A stretch of DNA of 64,000 bases from Candidatus Binatia bacterium (GTDB taxonomy: Bacteria; Desulfobacterota; Binatia; HRBIN30), in NCBI GenBank assembly GCA_026004215.1, contig BPIR01000003.1, positions 577,501-641,500 of the forward strand. The letters are read 5' to 3'. The notes below the pieces were generated by a model. That model had not been told where the DNA came from. It did not search any database and saw only the letters and a program-made list of their open reading frames with translations. Shown piece after piece: positions 54,090-62,508 of this stretch. Within the stretch, counting starts at the first letter, position 1; every line of letters starts with the position of its first letter. A program made the translations under genes and the position numbers.

Positions 54090-54107
54090 GGCACGGCATG
54101 CCGTGCC
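54090..54107. repeat. 18-bp perfect palindrome
   Basis: GGCACGGCATGCCGTGCC is its own reverse complement. Its right half runs into the block GCCGTGCCTACGGCCTCCGG that also flanks the second heptamer array near 61692-61716. Confidence 0.85.
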
Positions 54108-54122
54108 TACGGCCTCCGGGCC

Positions 54123-54164
54123 GTTCGCCGCTCGTTATTCTTTATTCGCGACTCACCACTGGCC
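54123..54164 (+). repeat. Degenerate 7-bp periodic array, copy 1
   Basis: Six adjacent heptamers follow the form (A/G)(T/C)TCGCC with drift: GTTCGCC, GCTCGTT, ATTCTTT, ATTCGCG, ACTCACC, ACTGGCC, and possibly GTTCCGC to 54171. The preceding 23 bases (54100-54122) match, inverted, 61692-61716. Confidence 0.75.
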
Positions 54165-54207
54165 GTTCCGCCCCGCCCTCATCCGGCTTTCGGGCGACCC
54201 TATTCGC

Positions 54208-54237
54208 GGTACCTGTTGGGCCGACCCTTGTGGTCGC
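54208..54237. repeat. Hairpin repeat, copy 2
   Basis: It matches 54017-54046 at 27 of 30 bases; the differences at positions 10, 14 and 24 of the unit weaken its stem. Same orientation as copy 1. Confidence 0.8.
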
Positions 54238-54392
54238 GCATGGCGCTGCCCGCGCGGCCTGCGGCTACTCGCTGCCTGGAGGGGAGAGGGGTGGATTGAC
54301 TCCGCGGAGAGGCATACAACCGACACATAGGGGCGCGGGGGGCCCGCACTGTCCATTTCCATGTGTGAAGCGCGTGTGATAGGAATGCGAGC

Positions 54393-55409
54393 ATGTCGCA
54401 TTGGTGGCGCCGCGTCCGCAAGCGCTTGAATTTCCTTTTGGTCAAGGCGGAAATGAAACTTGGCCGAGAGCGGTTGTGGTCTTACCCGTACTTGCTGTGC
54501 GTGGATGTCACCAACAAATGCAACTTGCATTGTCCATTTTGCCCCACCGGGCGCGGCGAGCAGGGAGGCCGGGGGCGAGGGCACATGGACCTGGCAACCT
54601 TCCGCCACATCATTGACGAGCTTGGCCCCTATGCGTACTCGGTCGAGCTCTTCAATTGGGGAGAGCCGTTTTTTGCAAAGGACCTCCCCGCCATGATTGC
54701 GTATGCCGAGGAGCGGGGCGTGCCGACGATCATTTCGAGTAACCTGAGTTTCCCGCTCGACGAGGCACGAGTGGAAGCCGTGGTCGAGGCCGGTCTTTCG
54801 TATCTCACGGCCTCGATCGACGGTGCCGACCAGGCAAGTTACGAGAAGTACAGGCGCGGCGGCCGATTCGACCTGGCCCTTTCGAACGTGCGTAAGTTCG
54901 TGGCGGCCAAACAGCGCCGGGGAAGCTCGAAGCCGTATATTACGTGGCAGTACTTGGTGTTTGCGCATAACGAATCCCTGGTCGACCAAGCACGCGCCTT
55001 GGCCAACGAAATTGGCGTGGATCACTTCTCGGCCGTGGGTGGGCTATACGAGGATCCAGCCTGGGCGCCGAAAGGCCAATACTCGTTCGACTACCTGGAC
55101 ATCCGGCCGAATCGTTGCGTGTGGCTTTGGGAGAAGGCCGTGTTTCACTGGGACGGCGGATTTGCCTCGTGCTGTTCCGGGTTTCACAAGAAAGACGATT
55201 TCGACACCTATCGCCCCGGAACGTTTCGCCAGATGTGGAACAACGAAAAGTTCATCGCTGCCCGTCGGATCTGGACTCGGCCGCACACACCGCTGCCCGC
55301 AGGCCATTACTGTACGGACTGCGACAAAGTCCGCCTATTTCGAGGGCTGCCGCTTCGTTCGGGGCCCGCCAAAGCAGCCTCCATAGAGGCCAAGGCCGCT
55401 AGTGCCTAA
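54393..55409 (+). CDS. Radical SAM protein with C-terminal SPASM-like cysteines
   Basis: The 338-residue protein has the [4Fe-4S] motif CNLHCPFCP (Cys43, 47 and 50), followed by ELFNWGEPFFAKDLPAMIAYAEERG and SIDGADQASYEKYRRGGRFDLALSNV. Further cysteines near the C terminus (RCVWLW, FASCCSGF, HYCTDCDKV) fit an SPASM or twitch domain with extra clusters. Such enzymes modify peptides or small molecules, or are linked to glycan synthesis; the target is unknown. It precedes the sulfatase-fold gene by 20 bases. Confidence 0.82.
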   Translation: MSHWWRRVRKRLNFLLVKAEMKLGRERLWSYPYLLCVDVTNKCNLHCPFCPTGRGEQGGRGRGHMDLATFRHIIDELGPYAYSVELFNWGEPFFAKDLPAMIAYAEERGVPTIISSNLSFPLDEARVEAVVEAGLSYLTASIDGADQASYEKYRRGGRFDLALSNVRKFVAAKQRRGSSKPYITWQYLVFAHNESLVDQARALANEIGVDHFSAVGGLYEDPAWAPKGQYSFDYLDIRPNRCVWLWEKAVFHWDGGFASCCSGFHKKDDFDTYRPGTFRQMWNNEKFIAARRIWTRPHTPLPAGHYCTDCDKVRLFRGLPLRSGPAKAASIEAKAASA

Positions 55410-55429
55410 GTGCGGGTTCGGGCTCTCGT

Positions 55430-56836
55430 ATGGCGATGTGGTCACGGGCGGCGCAGCTCGCCGTAGTACTTGTGGCTGCAGGATTTGTTTGGCTCGTGGC
55501 GGCGCAAGCTAAGCGCCCGAGCGTGCTTCTCGTGTCGCTGGGTGGGGTGCGAAGGGATTGCCTGCTTCCGTGGAACGCTCGGTTCCCCTCTATGGGGGCG
55601 GAACCGCCGGCTCCCACTCTCGCGCATCTCTGTACCGTTGGCTGGTGTTTCGAGCAGGCTTATGCGAACGCCCCGTACCCAAGAGCCTCAGCGGCGACGT
55701 TGTTGACCGGCGGCTTGTCAGCCCACCACGGAGTGCGGGGTCCCAAGGACAGTATGGCTCCCGCTGCGCTGCAACTGGGCGAGCTGTTTTCTGCTGTAGG
55801 CTACGACACTGGGGCCGTGGTCGGAAGCTATGAATTGGCCTCGGTGTTCGGATTCCGCGGGTTTTCTCGGTTCGATGACCGATACGATGTGCCGGTGATC
55901 GATCACTCTGAAGATCCGTTCCCGATGCCTGCGCTTGTGTTCCACGACTGGCGTTTTGCGTACAGCGCGCGCCAGGCGAAGCTGTCTGCCAACGGACGCA
56001 AGCGAGACCGCTTTACCACCGATGCAGCCCTTGGTTTTCTCGCCACGCACCAGAAGCGACCGTTCTTTCTCTGGGTGCAGTATTTCGGGGCTGCTCCTTT
56101 GGGATCGAGCGAAGCGCCTATCGTGTGGTCGGCGCAAACGTACGCGGATCGGGTGCGCGAGCTGGATCGGGAGTTGCGACGTTTGCTCGAAGGACTCGTA
56201 AAGCTGGGTCTCGACCAAAACCTCTGGCTGGTGGTTCACGGCGAGAGCGGCTTTGCCTTGTTGGAGCATGGCGATTATGGCGTGGCGGCGAGCTTGTACG
56301 AGGCTTCGGTCCGAGTCCCCCTCGTTGTGGTTCCGCCCGCGAACCAGCGCGCAAGGCTCGGATCTCGACGAATCGTCACACCGGTTTCGTTGCAGCAGAT
56401 TGCGCCGACTCTCGTGAAACTTTTAGGTTTGCCGGTACGTGTCAGCTTTCCGGAGCGAGGGTTCGAGGGGTTCGTGCTGCAACCTTCCACTAGCCGGCAC
56501 GATGAGATGGCCATTGCCTTGGAGAATTACGGGCGGGCCACACTAGATGCGAGTCGCATCCTCGAAGTCGGCGGGCGAAAGGTGCGTGTGGGGCAGGCCG
56601 CACGTGGAGTGCGTCGAGGCCGGTGGAAGTATCTAGTCACACAGCCGCATTCGCCCGTCGATGCACCGCCAGAATCCCTGCCCGCCAGTGAAAGGGGTAT
56701 TGGCGCGGTGCGCGAGGAGCTGTTCGACCTCTCGGCCGATCCGGAGGAACGCCACAACTTGGCTGCGGAGAAGCCCGAAGTTTGCGCCGAGTTGCGCCGG
56801 TACTTGCCGCCTGCGAACCGAGGAGGTTCGTCATGA
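55430..56836 (+). CDS. Sulfatase-fold protein lacking catalytic residues
   Basis: The 468-residue protein has an N-terminal membrane segment (about 8-24) then the alkaline phosphatase/sulfatase fold: PSVLLVSLGGVRRDCL, NAPYPRASAATLLTGGLSAHHGV, WLVVHGESGFALLEHGDYG, VRVPLVVVPP and EELFDLSADPEERHNLA. The metal Asp expected after VLLVSL is Gly38, the nucleophile position (Cys, Ser or Thr in CxPxR-type loops) is Pro84, and SDHGE has become VVHGE. It is probably not a normal sulfatase. The stop overlaps wecB (ATGA). Confidence 0.75.
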   Translation: MAMWSRAAQLAVVLVAAGFVWLVAAQAKRPSVLLVSLGGVRRDCLLPWNARFPSMGAEPPAPTLAHLCTVGWCFEQAYANAPYPRASAATLLTGGLSAHHGVRGPKDSMAPAALQLGELFSAVGYDTGAVVGSYELASVFGFRGFSRFDDRYDVPVIDHSEDPFPMPALVFHDWRFAYSARQAKLSANGRKRDRFTTDAALGFLATHQKRPFFLWVQYFGAAPLGSSEAPIVWSAQTYADRVRELDRELRRLLEGLVKLGLDQNLWLVVHGESGFALLEHGDYGVAASLYEASVRVPLVVVPPANQRARLGSRRIVTPVSLQQIAPTLVKLLGLPVRVSFPERGFEGFVLQPSTSRHDEMAIALENYGRATLDASRILEVGGRKVRVGQAARGVRRGRWKYLVTQPHSPVDAPPESLPASERGIGAVREELFDLSADPEERHNLAAEKPEVCAELRRYLPPANRGGSS

Positions 56837-58008
56837 GCCGCAGCGGACATCACACAACTCGGAGGGATCGGGTCTTGCTCGTGTTTGGCACGCGCCCCGA
56901 AGCGATCAAGTTGGCGCCGGTCATCGAGGCATTGCGCGGGCGTGTGGATGTGCGCGTGTGCGTGACGGCCCAGCACCGGACTATGCTGGACCAAGTGTTG
57001 TCCGTTTTCCGGATCCGCCCGGACATTGATTTGGGTCTCATGAAGCCGGATCAAGATCTCTACGAACTCACGGCCGCAGTGGTCGTCGCACTACGGAGTG
57101 TGATGGAAGCCGAGCGACCGCGTTTGGTGATTGTTCAGGGGGATACGACAACGACCTTCGCCGCGTCGCTGGCAGCCTTTTACGCGCAGGTGGAGGTGGC
57201 GCATGTCGAGGCGGGGTTGCGCACCTACGACAAGCGCCGGCCATTCCCCGAAGAGATCAATCGGCGGCTGACATCGGTCATTGCGGATTGGCATTTTGCA
57301 CCGACCGCATGGGCCGAGGCGAATCTCTTGCACGAAGGTATTTTGTCGGAGAGGATTTTTGTCACCGGCAACACTGGCGTGGATGCGCTCATGGGCGTGG
57401 TGCGGCGCCTGGGCACGGGCGAGCTCGACGCGGGCTTGCCGGATCGAGTGAAACAGACATTGGCGGGGCGAAAAGTCGTGCTCGTCACCGGGCACCGGCG
57501 CGAGAGCTTTGGTGCAGGGTTCGAGCGGATTTGCCGTGCGCTGCGAGAGCTCGTGGAACGAGAGCCCGAAGTTGTGGTCGTGTACCCAGTGCACCTCAAT
57601 CCAAGGGTTCGAGAGCCCGTTTTTCGCTGGCTCGGAAACCACACGCAAATTCTGTTGCTGGAGCCACTCGAATACGTCCCGTTTGTCGCCCTCATGCAGC
57701 GGGCCGACATCATTCTCACGGACTCCGGTGGGATCCAGGAAGAAGCACCATCATTGAAGAGGCCGGTTCTCGTCATGCGGGAGCGGACCGAACGGCCGGA
57801 AGGAGTGGAGGCCGGCGTGGCGCGCCTGGTCGGTACGGATCCGCAACGAATTGTCGGCGCGGTGCGAGAGCTCTTGCACGACCCGAGCGCCTACGAAGCC
57901 ATGACCGCGCGTCAAAACCCCTACGGCGACGGGTGCGCCGCCCGGCGCATCGCCTCGATTGTGGAGCAAATCGTGAGCGGGACCTCCACTCCCAGCCTCA
58001 AGGAGTAG
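56833..58008 (+). CDS. wecB: UDP-N-acetylglucosamine 2-epimerase (non-hydrolysing)
   Basis: The 391-residue protein has LVFGTRPEAIKLAPVIEAL, VQGDTTTTFAASLAAFY, VAHVEAGLRTYDKRRPFPEEINRRLTSV, VLVTGHRRESFGAGFERIC and ILTDSGGIQEEAPSL, the family hallmarks. It interconverts UDP-GlcNAc and UDP-ManNAc for surface glycans. AGGAGG at 56821-56826 supports the ATG at 56833. It overlaps the sulfatase-fold gene by 4 bases and ompA, convergent, by 11. Confidence 0.94.
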   Translation: MSRSGHHTTRRDRVLLVFGTRPEAIKLAPVIEALRGRVDVRVCVTAQHRTMLDQVLSVFRIRPDIDLGLMKPDQDLYELTAAVVVALRSVMEAERPRLVIVQGDTTTTFAASLAAFYAQVEVAHVEAGLRTYDKRRPFPEEINRRLTSVIADWHFAPTAWAEANLLHEGILSERIFVTGNTGVDALMGVVRRLGTGELDAGLPDRVKQTLAGRKVVLVTGHRRESFGAGFERICRALRELVEREPEVVVVYPVHLNPRVREPVFRWLGNHTQILLLEPLEYVPFVALMQRADIILTDSGGIQEEAPSLKRPVLVMRERTERPEGVEAGVARLVGTDPQRIVGAVRELLHDPSAYEAMTARQNPYGDGCAARRIASIVEQIVSGTSTPSLKE

Positions 58009-58891
58009 GAGATCCCCCTTCCGATTCCGGTGGGCTCGGAGCCGGCGCCTCCGCGGCTGGCGGCGCGCTACCGCCTCCTTCGGTTGTCTCTCCGCGGCCC
58101 GCCGGAGGCTCGGGTGGCGCGGTCTCCGCTGGAGGCATGAGCTCCGGCGCTACAGGACTGATGATGTGCAGTTCGACGCGCCGGTTTTGGGCACGCCCTT
58201 CTTCGGTGGTGTTGTCGGCCACCGGCCGGCTTTCCCCGTAACCGATGACTTCCATGCGCTCCGGGGCGACGCCGCGGTTCACGAGATACCGGAACACGGC
58301 CTCTGCGCGACGCACCGAGAGTTTCTCGTTGTATGCATCGGAGCCGATGGCGTCTGTGTGGCCCTCGATGGAGATACGAACCTCGGGGTTGGCTTTGAGG
58401 ATTTCCGCAGCCTCGTCCAGCACGGGGCGAGAATCGGGCCGAATGTCGCTCTTGTTGAAGTCGAAGTTCACTCCTCGCAGCACCAGTCGCCGTGCCCACG
58501 GTGGCGGCAGGGTTTCGGGTGACGGCGTGGGCGGAGGCGGCGGGGGAGGCGGGGGCGGTACGATTTCCTCGTCGAGGAAATAATGGCCCAACAGGCCGCA
58601 CACGGCGGCACCCACCGCCGCGCCAATCAACGCGCCCTTCCAGTACTCCGCGTCGTCCTTGACCCGTTTCGACGAAACGACGTTACCCTGAGAGTCGAAA
58701 ACGACTGCGGTAGATTCGCCGCGCCGCGCTTCTTGGATGCCCACGCCGGCCCCAGCTCCTGCCACGCCACATATCGCGGCGGGAATCCATGCACCCTTGC
58801 CCCAGGGCTTGTTGAAGCTGCGGTGCGTCGCACAGCCATTCCAAACCATCGCACCCAAAAGCGACACTGTCACGATTGCCCGCGATTTCAT
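57998..58891 (-). CDS. OmpA/Pal-family outer-membrane lipoprotein
   Basis: The 297-residue protein has a lipoprotein signal (SLLGAMVWNGC, Cys20 as lipid site), a glycine-zipper-like stretch (about 37-48 and 88-103), a poly-proline linker near 113-122, then the OmpA domain with NFDFNKSDIRPDSRPVLDEAA and ISIEGHTDAIGSDAYNEKLSVRRAEAV. The domain binds peptidoglycan and ties the outer membrane to the wall. A Pro/Glu/Ala-rich tail follows. AAGGGACGAGG precedes the ATG at 58891 on the minus strand. Confidence 0.9.
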   Translation of the reverse strand: MKSRAIVTVSLLGAMVWNGCATHRSFNKPWGKGAWIPAAICGVAGAGAGVGIQEARRGESTAVVFDSQGNVVSSKRVKDDAEYWKGALIGAAVGAAVCGLLGHYFLDEEIVPPPPPPPPPPTPSPETLPPPWARRLVLRGVNFDFNKSDIRPDSRPVLDEAAEILKANPEVRISIEGHTDAIGSDAYNEKLSVRRAEAVFRYLVNRGVAPERMEVIGYGESRPVADNTTEEGRAQNRRVELHIISPVAPELMPPAETAPPEPPAGRGETTEGGGSAPPAAEAPAPSPPESEGGSPTP

Positions 58892-59112
58892 CCTCGTCCC
58901 TTCTTCTCCCCTTGCCCGAAGAGCAAGCGACCTCTCCCCGGTCAATACTGTGCATTCCCCGGCGGAAACAAAAATTGGCAAACTTGTAAGCCGCTTGCAC
59001 GGCACAGGTCAAGCGATTTTGCAGCTCGAATTCGCCACGCCGTCTGAGGGCTTGCTCCGTCGGCTGTTCGGGCGCGCTTGTTTCCGGATTCACGCGGCGG
59101 TAACGGAACACC

Positions 59113-59875
59113 ATGGCAGCCTTGACGCAGCGGGTAGCGATCGTGACCGGTGCCTCCAGCGGGATCGGCGCGGCCGTCGCGGAGGCGTTAGCCGCGGCGG
59201 GCGCACGCGTGGTGGTCGGGGGCGCGGCGCCGAGAGGGCTTGGAGCGTGTCTGCGCCCGCATTGCAGCACAAGGCGGCGAGGCCGCGTGGGTGGAGGTGG
59301 ACATGCGCGACGAGCAGGCCGTCGAACACCTCGTCGGTACGGCGCTCGCTCGCTTCGGCTCCCTCGACATCTTGATTAACAACGCCGCCGTGGGCTTCGT
59401 GCGCACCATAGCCGAGGGCAAAGTGGAAGAATGGCGGGCCATGTTGGAGACCAACGTGCTCGGCACTTTGCTCGCTTGCCGGGCAGCGTTGCGATACATG
59501 CTGCCGCGCGGCCGCGGGGACATCGTCAACGTGACTTCCGCTGCGGCTTACGAGGCCTGGCCGTACTTGAGCGTATACGCAGCCACGAAGGCCGCGGTGC
59601 ATGCGCTGTCGCAAGGGTTGCGTGCGGAAGTTGCCGACCAAGGCGTTCGCGTAATGACTGTCGAGGTTCACAATATTGCGGGAACCGATTTTGCGTCGCG
59701 CTTCGACCCGAGCGTGGCCCGAGAGGCCATTTCGACATGGGAACGCCGCGGCCTCTTGCGTCGCTCGAGCGGCATGCTCCAGCCGGCAGATGTCGCCCGG
59801 GTCATCGTCTTCCAACTGAGTCAGCCAGACCCGGCCAGCATCCATCATCTCACGTTGCGCGCGCGGGCGAACTAA
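59113..59875 (+). pseudogene. SDR family oxidoreductase, broken by a one-base frameshift
   Basis: The gene starts MAALTQRVAIVTGASSGIGAAVAEALAAAGARVVVGG and then leaves frame. Reading from 59222 in the +1 frame restores ARRREGLERVCARIAAQGG, INNAAVGFVR, the active site SAAAYEAWPYLSVYAATKAA (Ser, Tyr and Lys all present) and a normal end at 59875. The shift falls in a run of five G at 59218-59222, where four G would restore the frame. All catalytic parts are intact, so this is either a sequencing error in a homopolymer or a recent mutation. Substrate unknown. Confidence 0.85.
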
Positions 59876-60031
59876 GCCGGTTGACCCGGGCGAGAAGGGC
59901 GAGCCCAGAATCAAGGGCCGCCGGACCCTTGCAGCGAGGGGGCATCATCGGTATCACCGTTTCCGCCGCAAGCGCTCTTGCAACAGCACGGTTAGGAGCG
60001 CGGCTTGCGAGTTTTTCAAAGAGGCGTTGCT

Positions 60032-60760
60032 ATGGCACTCGACTTACAAAAAATTCAGGTTCTCGCTGCGCAGTACGCGGACAAGGATCCGCGCGAAATT
60101 CTGAAACTTGCATTGCAGGAATACCCGGGCCAAATTGCTATTTCCTTCAGTGGCGCTGAAGACGTTGTCCTCATCGACATGGCCTCGAAGCTTGGGGGCG
60201 ACTTTCGCGTGTTTTCGCTCGATACCGGGCGGCTCCATCCGGAGACGTATCGCTTTCTCGAGAAAGTCCGCGAACACTATGGCATCCGGCTAGAAGTATT
60301 TTTCCCGCAGCCGGAAGCAGTGGAGAAGCTCGTCCGAGAGAAGGGCCTATTTTCGTTTTATAAAGACGGCCACAAGGAGTGCTGCGGCATTCGGAAGGTG
60401 GAGCCCTTGGTTCGAGCGCTGAAGCCGCTCAAAGCGTGGATTACGGGACAGCGAAGGGACCAAAGCCCGGGTACGCGCGCAGATGTTCCGGTGGTGCAGC
60501 TCGACCCCACTTTCGGCTCGCCGGAGCGCCCGCTGGTCAAGTTCAATCCCTTAGCGAACTGGACCTCTAAGCAAGTGTGGGCCTACATCAACGAATTCCG
60601 CGTGCCGTACAACGAGCTGCATAACCGTGGCTTCATTTCCATCGGTTGCGAGCCATGCACGCGTCCGACCAACCCTGGCGAGCACGAGCGCGCTGGCCGT
60701 TGGTGGTGGGAAGAAGAAACGCAGAAAGAATGCGGGCTGCACGCGGGGAACGTGCGCTAA
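60032..60760 (+). CDS. cysH: Assimilatory adenylyl-sulfate (APS) reductase
   Basis: The 242-residue protein has [15 protein letters not shown] and [13 protein letters not shown], the [4Fe-4S] cysteine pairs Cys117-Cys118 (KECCGIRK) and Cys206/Cys209 (GCEPCTR), and the catalytic Cys234 in ECGLHAG. The paired cysteines mark the Fe-S type that reduces APS, not PAPS, to sulfite with thioredoxin or a similar donor. The ATG at 60032 follows GAGGCG by 6 bases. No cysD or cysN is in the window; cysC lies 1.7 kb further on, on the opposite strand. Confidence 0.93.
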   Translation: MALDLQKIQVLAAQYADKDPREILKLALQEYPGQIAISFSGAEDVVLIDMASKLGGDFRVFSLDTGRLHPETYRFLEKVREHYGIRLEVFFPQPEAVEKLVREKGLFSFYKDGHKECCGIRKVEPLVRALKPLKAWITGQRRDQSPGTRADVPVVQLDPTFGSPERPLVKFNPLANWTSKQVWAYINEFRVPYNELHNRGFISIGCEPCTRPTNPGEHERAGRWWWEEETQKECGLHAGNVR

Positions 60761-60868
60761 CCGCCGACCGCTCGCGCCTTTCGCCGGAGCTTTAGTCCGC
60801 CGTTTGAAGGAAGCCAGGGGCGGTCGGGGCAGACGGCAGGGGGCTTGAGACTACGCCGGTGCGAACGG

Positions 60869-61468
60869 TTACCGAGTCTGCAGCCTGGCTTCGGGCGGTT
60901 GCAGTAGCGCCTCGACGTAACGGGCAACGATATCGGTTTCGATGTTCACCGTCGCGCCTATACCCTTGCGCAAGAGATTGGTGTGGGCCTGAGTGTATTG
61001 GACGAGCGAAACGGCAAAGGTGGACGCTGTTTTATCAATAATGGTTAGGCTCGCACCATCTACGGCCACGGGTCCCTTCACCACCATGTAGCGCAAGAGT
61101 TCGGGCGGCGTCTCGAAGCGCGCAATGATCGCCTCGCCCTCGGGCGCGAGCGACTCGATGCGTGCGACACCCTCCACCACCCCGCGCACAATGTGGCCGC
61201 TGAGGCGGTCGGTGGGACGGAGCGACCGTTCTAAGTTCACGGGATGCCCCGGCAAGAGCTCGCCCAAATTGGATCTGCGCAAGGTCTCGGGCATCACGTC
61301 CGCCGCAAACCAACCCGTGCCCAGCTCCGCCACCGTCAGGTCCACACCATTGACGGCAATGGAATCCCCGAGCTTGGCGTCGGATAGAACAATCTCAGCG
61401 CCGACTCGGAGCCTTCCCTTGTTGTTCTCCAACACCTCGCCGACTTCCTCGATAATCCCCGTGAACAT
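60869..61468 (-). CDS. ribE: Riboflavin synthase, alpha chain
   Basis: The 199-residue protein begins MFTGIIEEVGEV and consists of two lumazine-binding repeats, the second starting near residue 97 (SGHIVRGVVEGVARI). The block VNGVDLTVAELGTGWFAADVMPETLRRSNLG belongs to repeat 1. It dismutates two 6,7-dimethyl-8-ribityllumazine molecules to riboflavin. GAGGAGGAAG precedes the ATG at 61468 on the minus strand. I see no RFN riboswitch upstream. No ribD, ribBA or ribH is adjacent. Confidence 0.95.
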   Translation of the reverse strand: MFTGIIEEVGEVLENNKGRLRVGAEIVLSDAKLGDSIAVNGVDLTVAELGTGWFAADVMPETLRRSNLGELLPGHPVNLERSLRPTDRLSGHIVRGVVEGVARIESLAPEGEAIIARFETPPELLRYMVVKGPVAVDGASLTIIDKTASTFAVSLVQYTQAHTNLLRKGIGATVNIETDIVARYVEALLQPPEARLQTR

Positions 61469-61650
61469 GTTTGGATCTTCCTCCTCGAACAGCGATCTCA
61501 GCGTTGTCAGCAAGCGATAACATACCTGTTGGAGAGGGCTCGAACGAGCGGGCCAGCCTCCGCCCATAGGCCTTTGTCTCATTCGAAAGCCCCTGTCGCT
61601 CCCAGGAAGAGACGAGCTCCGCCGTAGGCTGGGTACGGATGCGATGAGAT

Positions 61651-61691
61651 GGCGAGCGGCGAGCAGCAAATGGGAATAGCAAATGGCGAAT
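61651..61691 (-). repeat. Degenerate 7-bp periodic array, copy 2 (inverted)
   Basis: On the minus strand the units are ATTCGCC, ATTTGCT, ATTCCC (one base short), ATTTGCT, GCTCGCC and GCTCGCC, adjacent with no gaps. Bases 61692-61716 (minus strand GCCGTGCCCCTACGGCCTCC onward) match 54100-54122 except for two extra C bases, and lie in the same position relative to the array. Confidence 0.78.
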
Positions 61692-61867
61692 GGCCCGGAG
61701 GCCGTAGGGGCACGGCGCACCGCACCCCCAGCCCTGAGAAAATCCTGCGATCGGTGGCGGAGAAGCCTAGCTTTGCGCCGGCGCTCAATTCTGGACCCCG
61801 GACTCGTTTTCTCCCCCTACGCATGCGTGTTGCCCACCCAGGGCAGTTCTCCCTGTGAGTACATGGG

Positions 61868-61886
61868 TGTTCTCGCTCCGAGAACA
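61868..61886. repeat. Perfect 8-bp inverted repeat with 3-base loop
   Basis: TGTTCTCG (61868-61875) and CGAGAACA (61879-61886) are separated by CTC. It lies about 95 bases before the small gene at 61981 and could be an operator or hairpin of that leader. Confidence 0.6.
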
Positions 61887-61980
61887 GGGATTGCGGATTC
61901 TGGCTGCGGCTGGGCCATTGGCTCGCGTACTGTCGGTTGGCATCGAACTTGATTGTAAGAGCAGGCATCGGAGGCACACC

Positions 61981-62214
61981 ATGGCGCGATTTCGATTGGC
62001 GGATCGGGATGGGTTGTTCGAGCTGGACATTCGGACCACGCTGCCGGCCGCGATTTTGGCGGATGAGCGCACCGAGCCGGTGTTGAGTTCGGCGCTGCTG
62101 ATGGCGGTCGCCACATTGGTCGAGGGTGGCGAATGGCCCACCCGGGTGTTGGAGCACATGCGTGAGTTCATGTCGGTGATGCATCATGAAGTATGCATCC
62201 AGCGCCAAGGCTGA
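61981..62214 (+). CDS. Small acidic protein of unknown function
   Basis: A 77-residue protein that I do not recognise: ARFRLADRDGLFELDIRTTLP at the start, then ILADERTEPVLSSALLMAVATLVEGGEW and EHMREFMSVMHHE near the end. There is no signal peptide or membrane segment, and no cysteine except one near the C terminus. GGAGG at 61970-61974 before the ATG supports translation. It stands alone between ribE and cysC, after a 510-base gene-free region. The balance of charged and aliphatic residues suggests a folded soluble protein. Confidence 0.55.
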   Translation: MARFRLADRDGLFELDIRTTLPAAILADERTEPVLSSALLMAVATLVEGGEWPTRVLEHMREFMSVMHHEVCIQRQG

Positions 62215-62508
62215 GCGGGGCAACGCTGAAAAAGGCTTACGTCCCATGGAAGGAGTTACTGTGGGCCCAATACAATCCGACGCTTTCGCGTGTCTTTTTC
62301 TCTACTCTATTTGGTCGGCAACCCGGTGGCCCCCCAACGCCGTGGTTGTCGGCCAAGGCTAGCCGGGTGCGGTTTTGCCGGTTGCGCCGCCGGGGCCGTC
62401 GCCCGGCTAGCCCCTCCCGCACTGGTTGTCGGGAGGCTTGCTCCGTTCTCGATCCGATGCAGTAGGGGCAGACGCGTCAGCGGGTGAGGGTTGTATTCGG
62501 AAAACCCG
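62215..62508. other. GC-rich intergenic region with nested repeats
   Basis: GCTAGCCGGG (62358-62367) and CCCGGCTAGC (62402-62411) form a 10-bp inverted repeat with a 34-base loop. The direct repeat TGGTTGTCGG (62343-62352 and 62423-62432) brackets it. No gene or T run is evident; cysC ends at 62509 on the other strand. Confidence 0.6.

Larger units (their letters stand above)
53902..54392. other. Gene-free repeat island between dps and the radical SAM gene
   Basis: About 490 bases hold no supported gene, and every long frame is a shadow. The content is palindromic and periodic: GCTGGC/GCCAGC inverted repeat just after dps, a 34-bp palindrome at 53962, a hairpin repeat at 54017 with a related copy at 54208, an 18-bp palindrome at 54090, and a 7-bp periodic array from 54123. 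The separate entries describe each. Confidence 0.8.
61469..61980. other. Long intergenic region with repeats and a hairpin
   Basis: About 510 bases between ribE and the small gene at 61981 hold no supported gene. Contents are a heptamer array (61651-61691) with its flank (61692-61716), and a perfect 8-bp inverted repeat at 61868-61886. The part next to ribE should contain its promoter, but I cannot place clear boxes. Confidence 0.6.
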
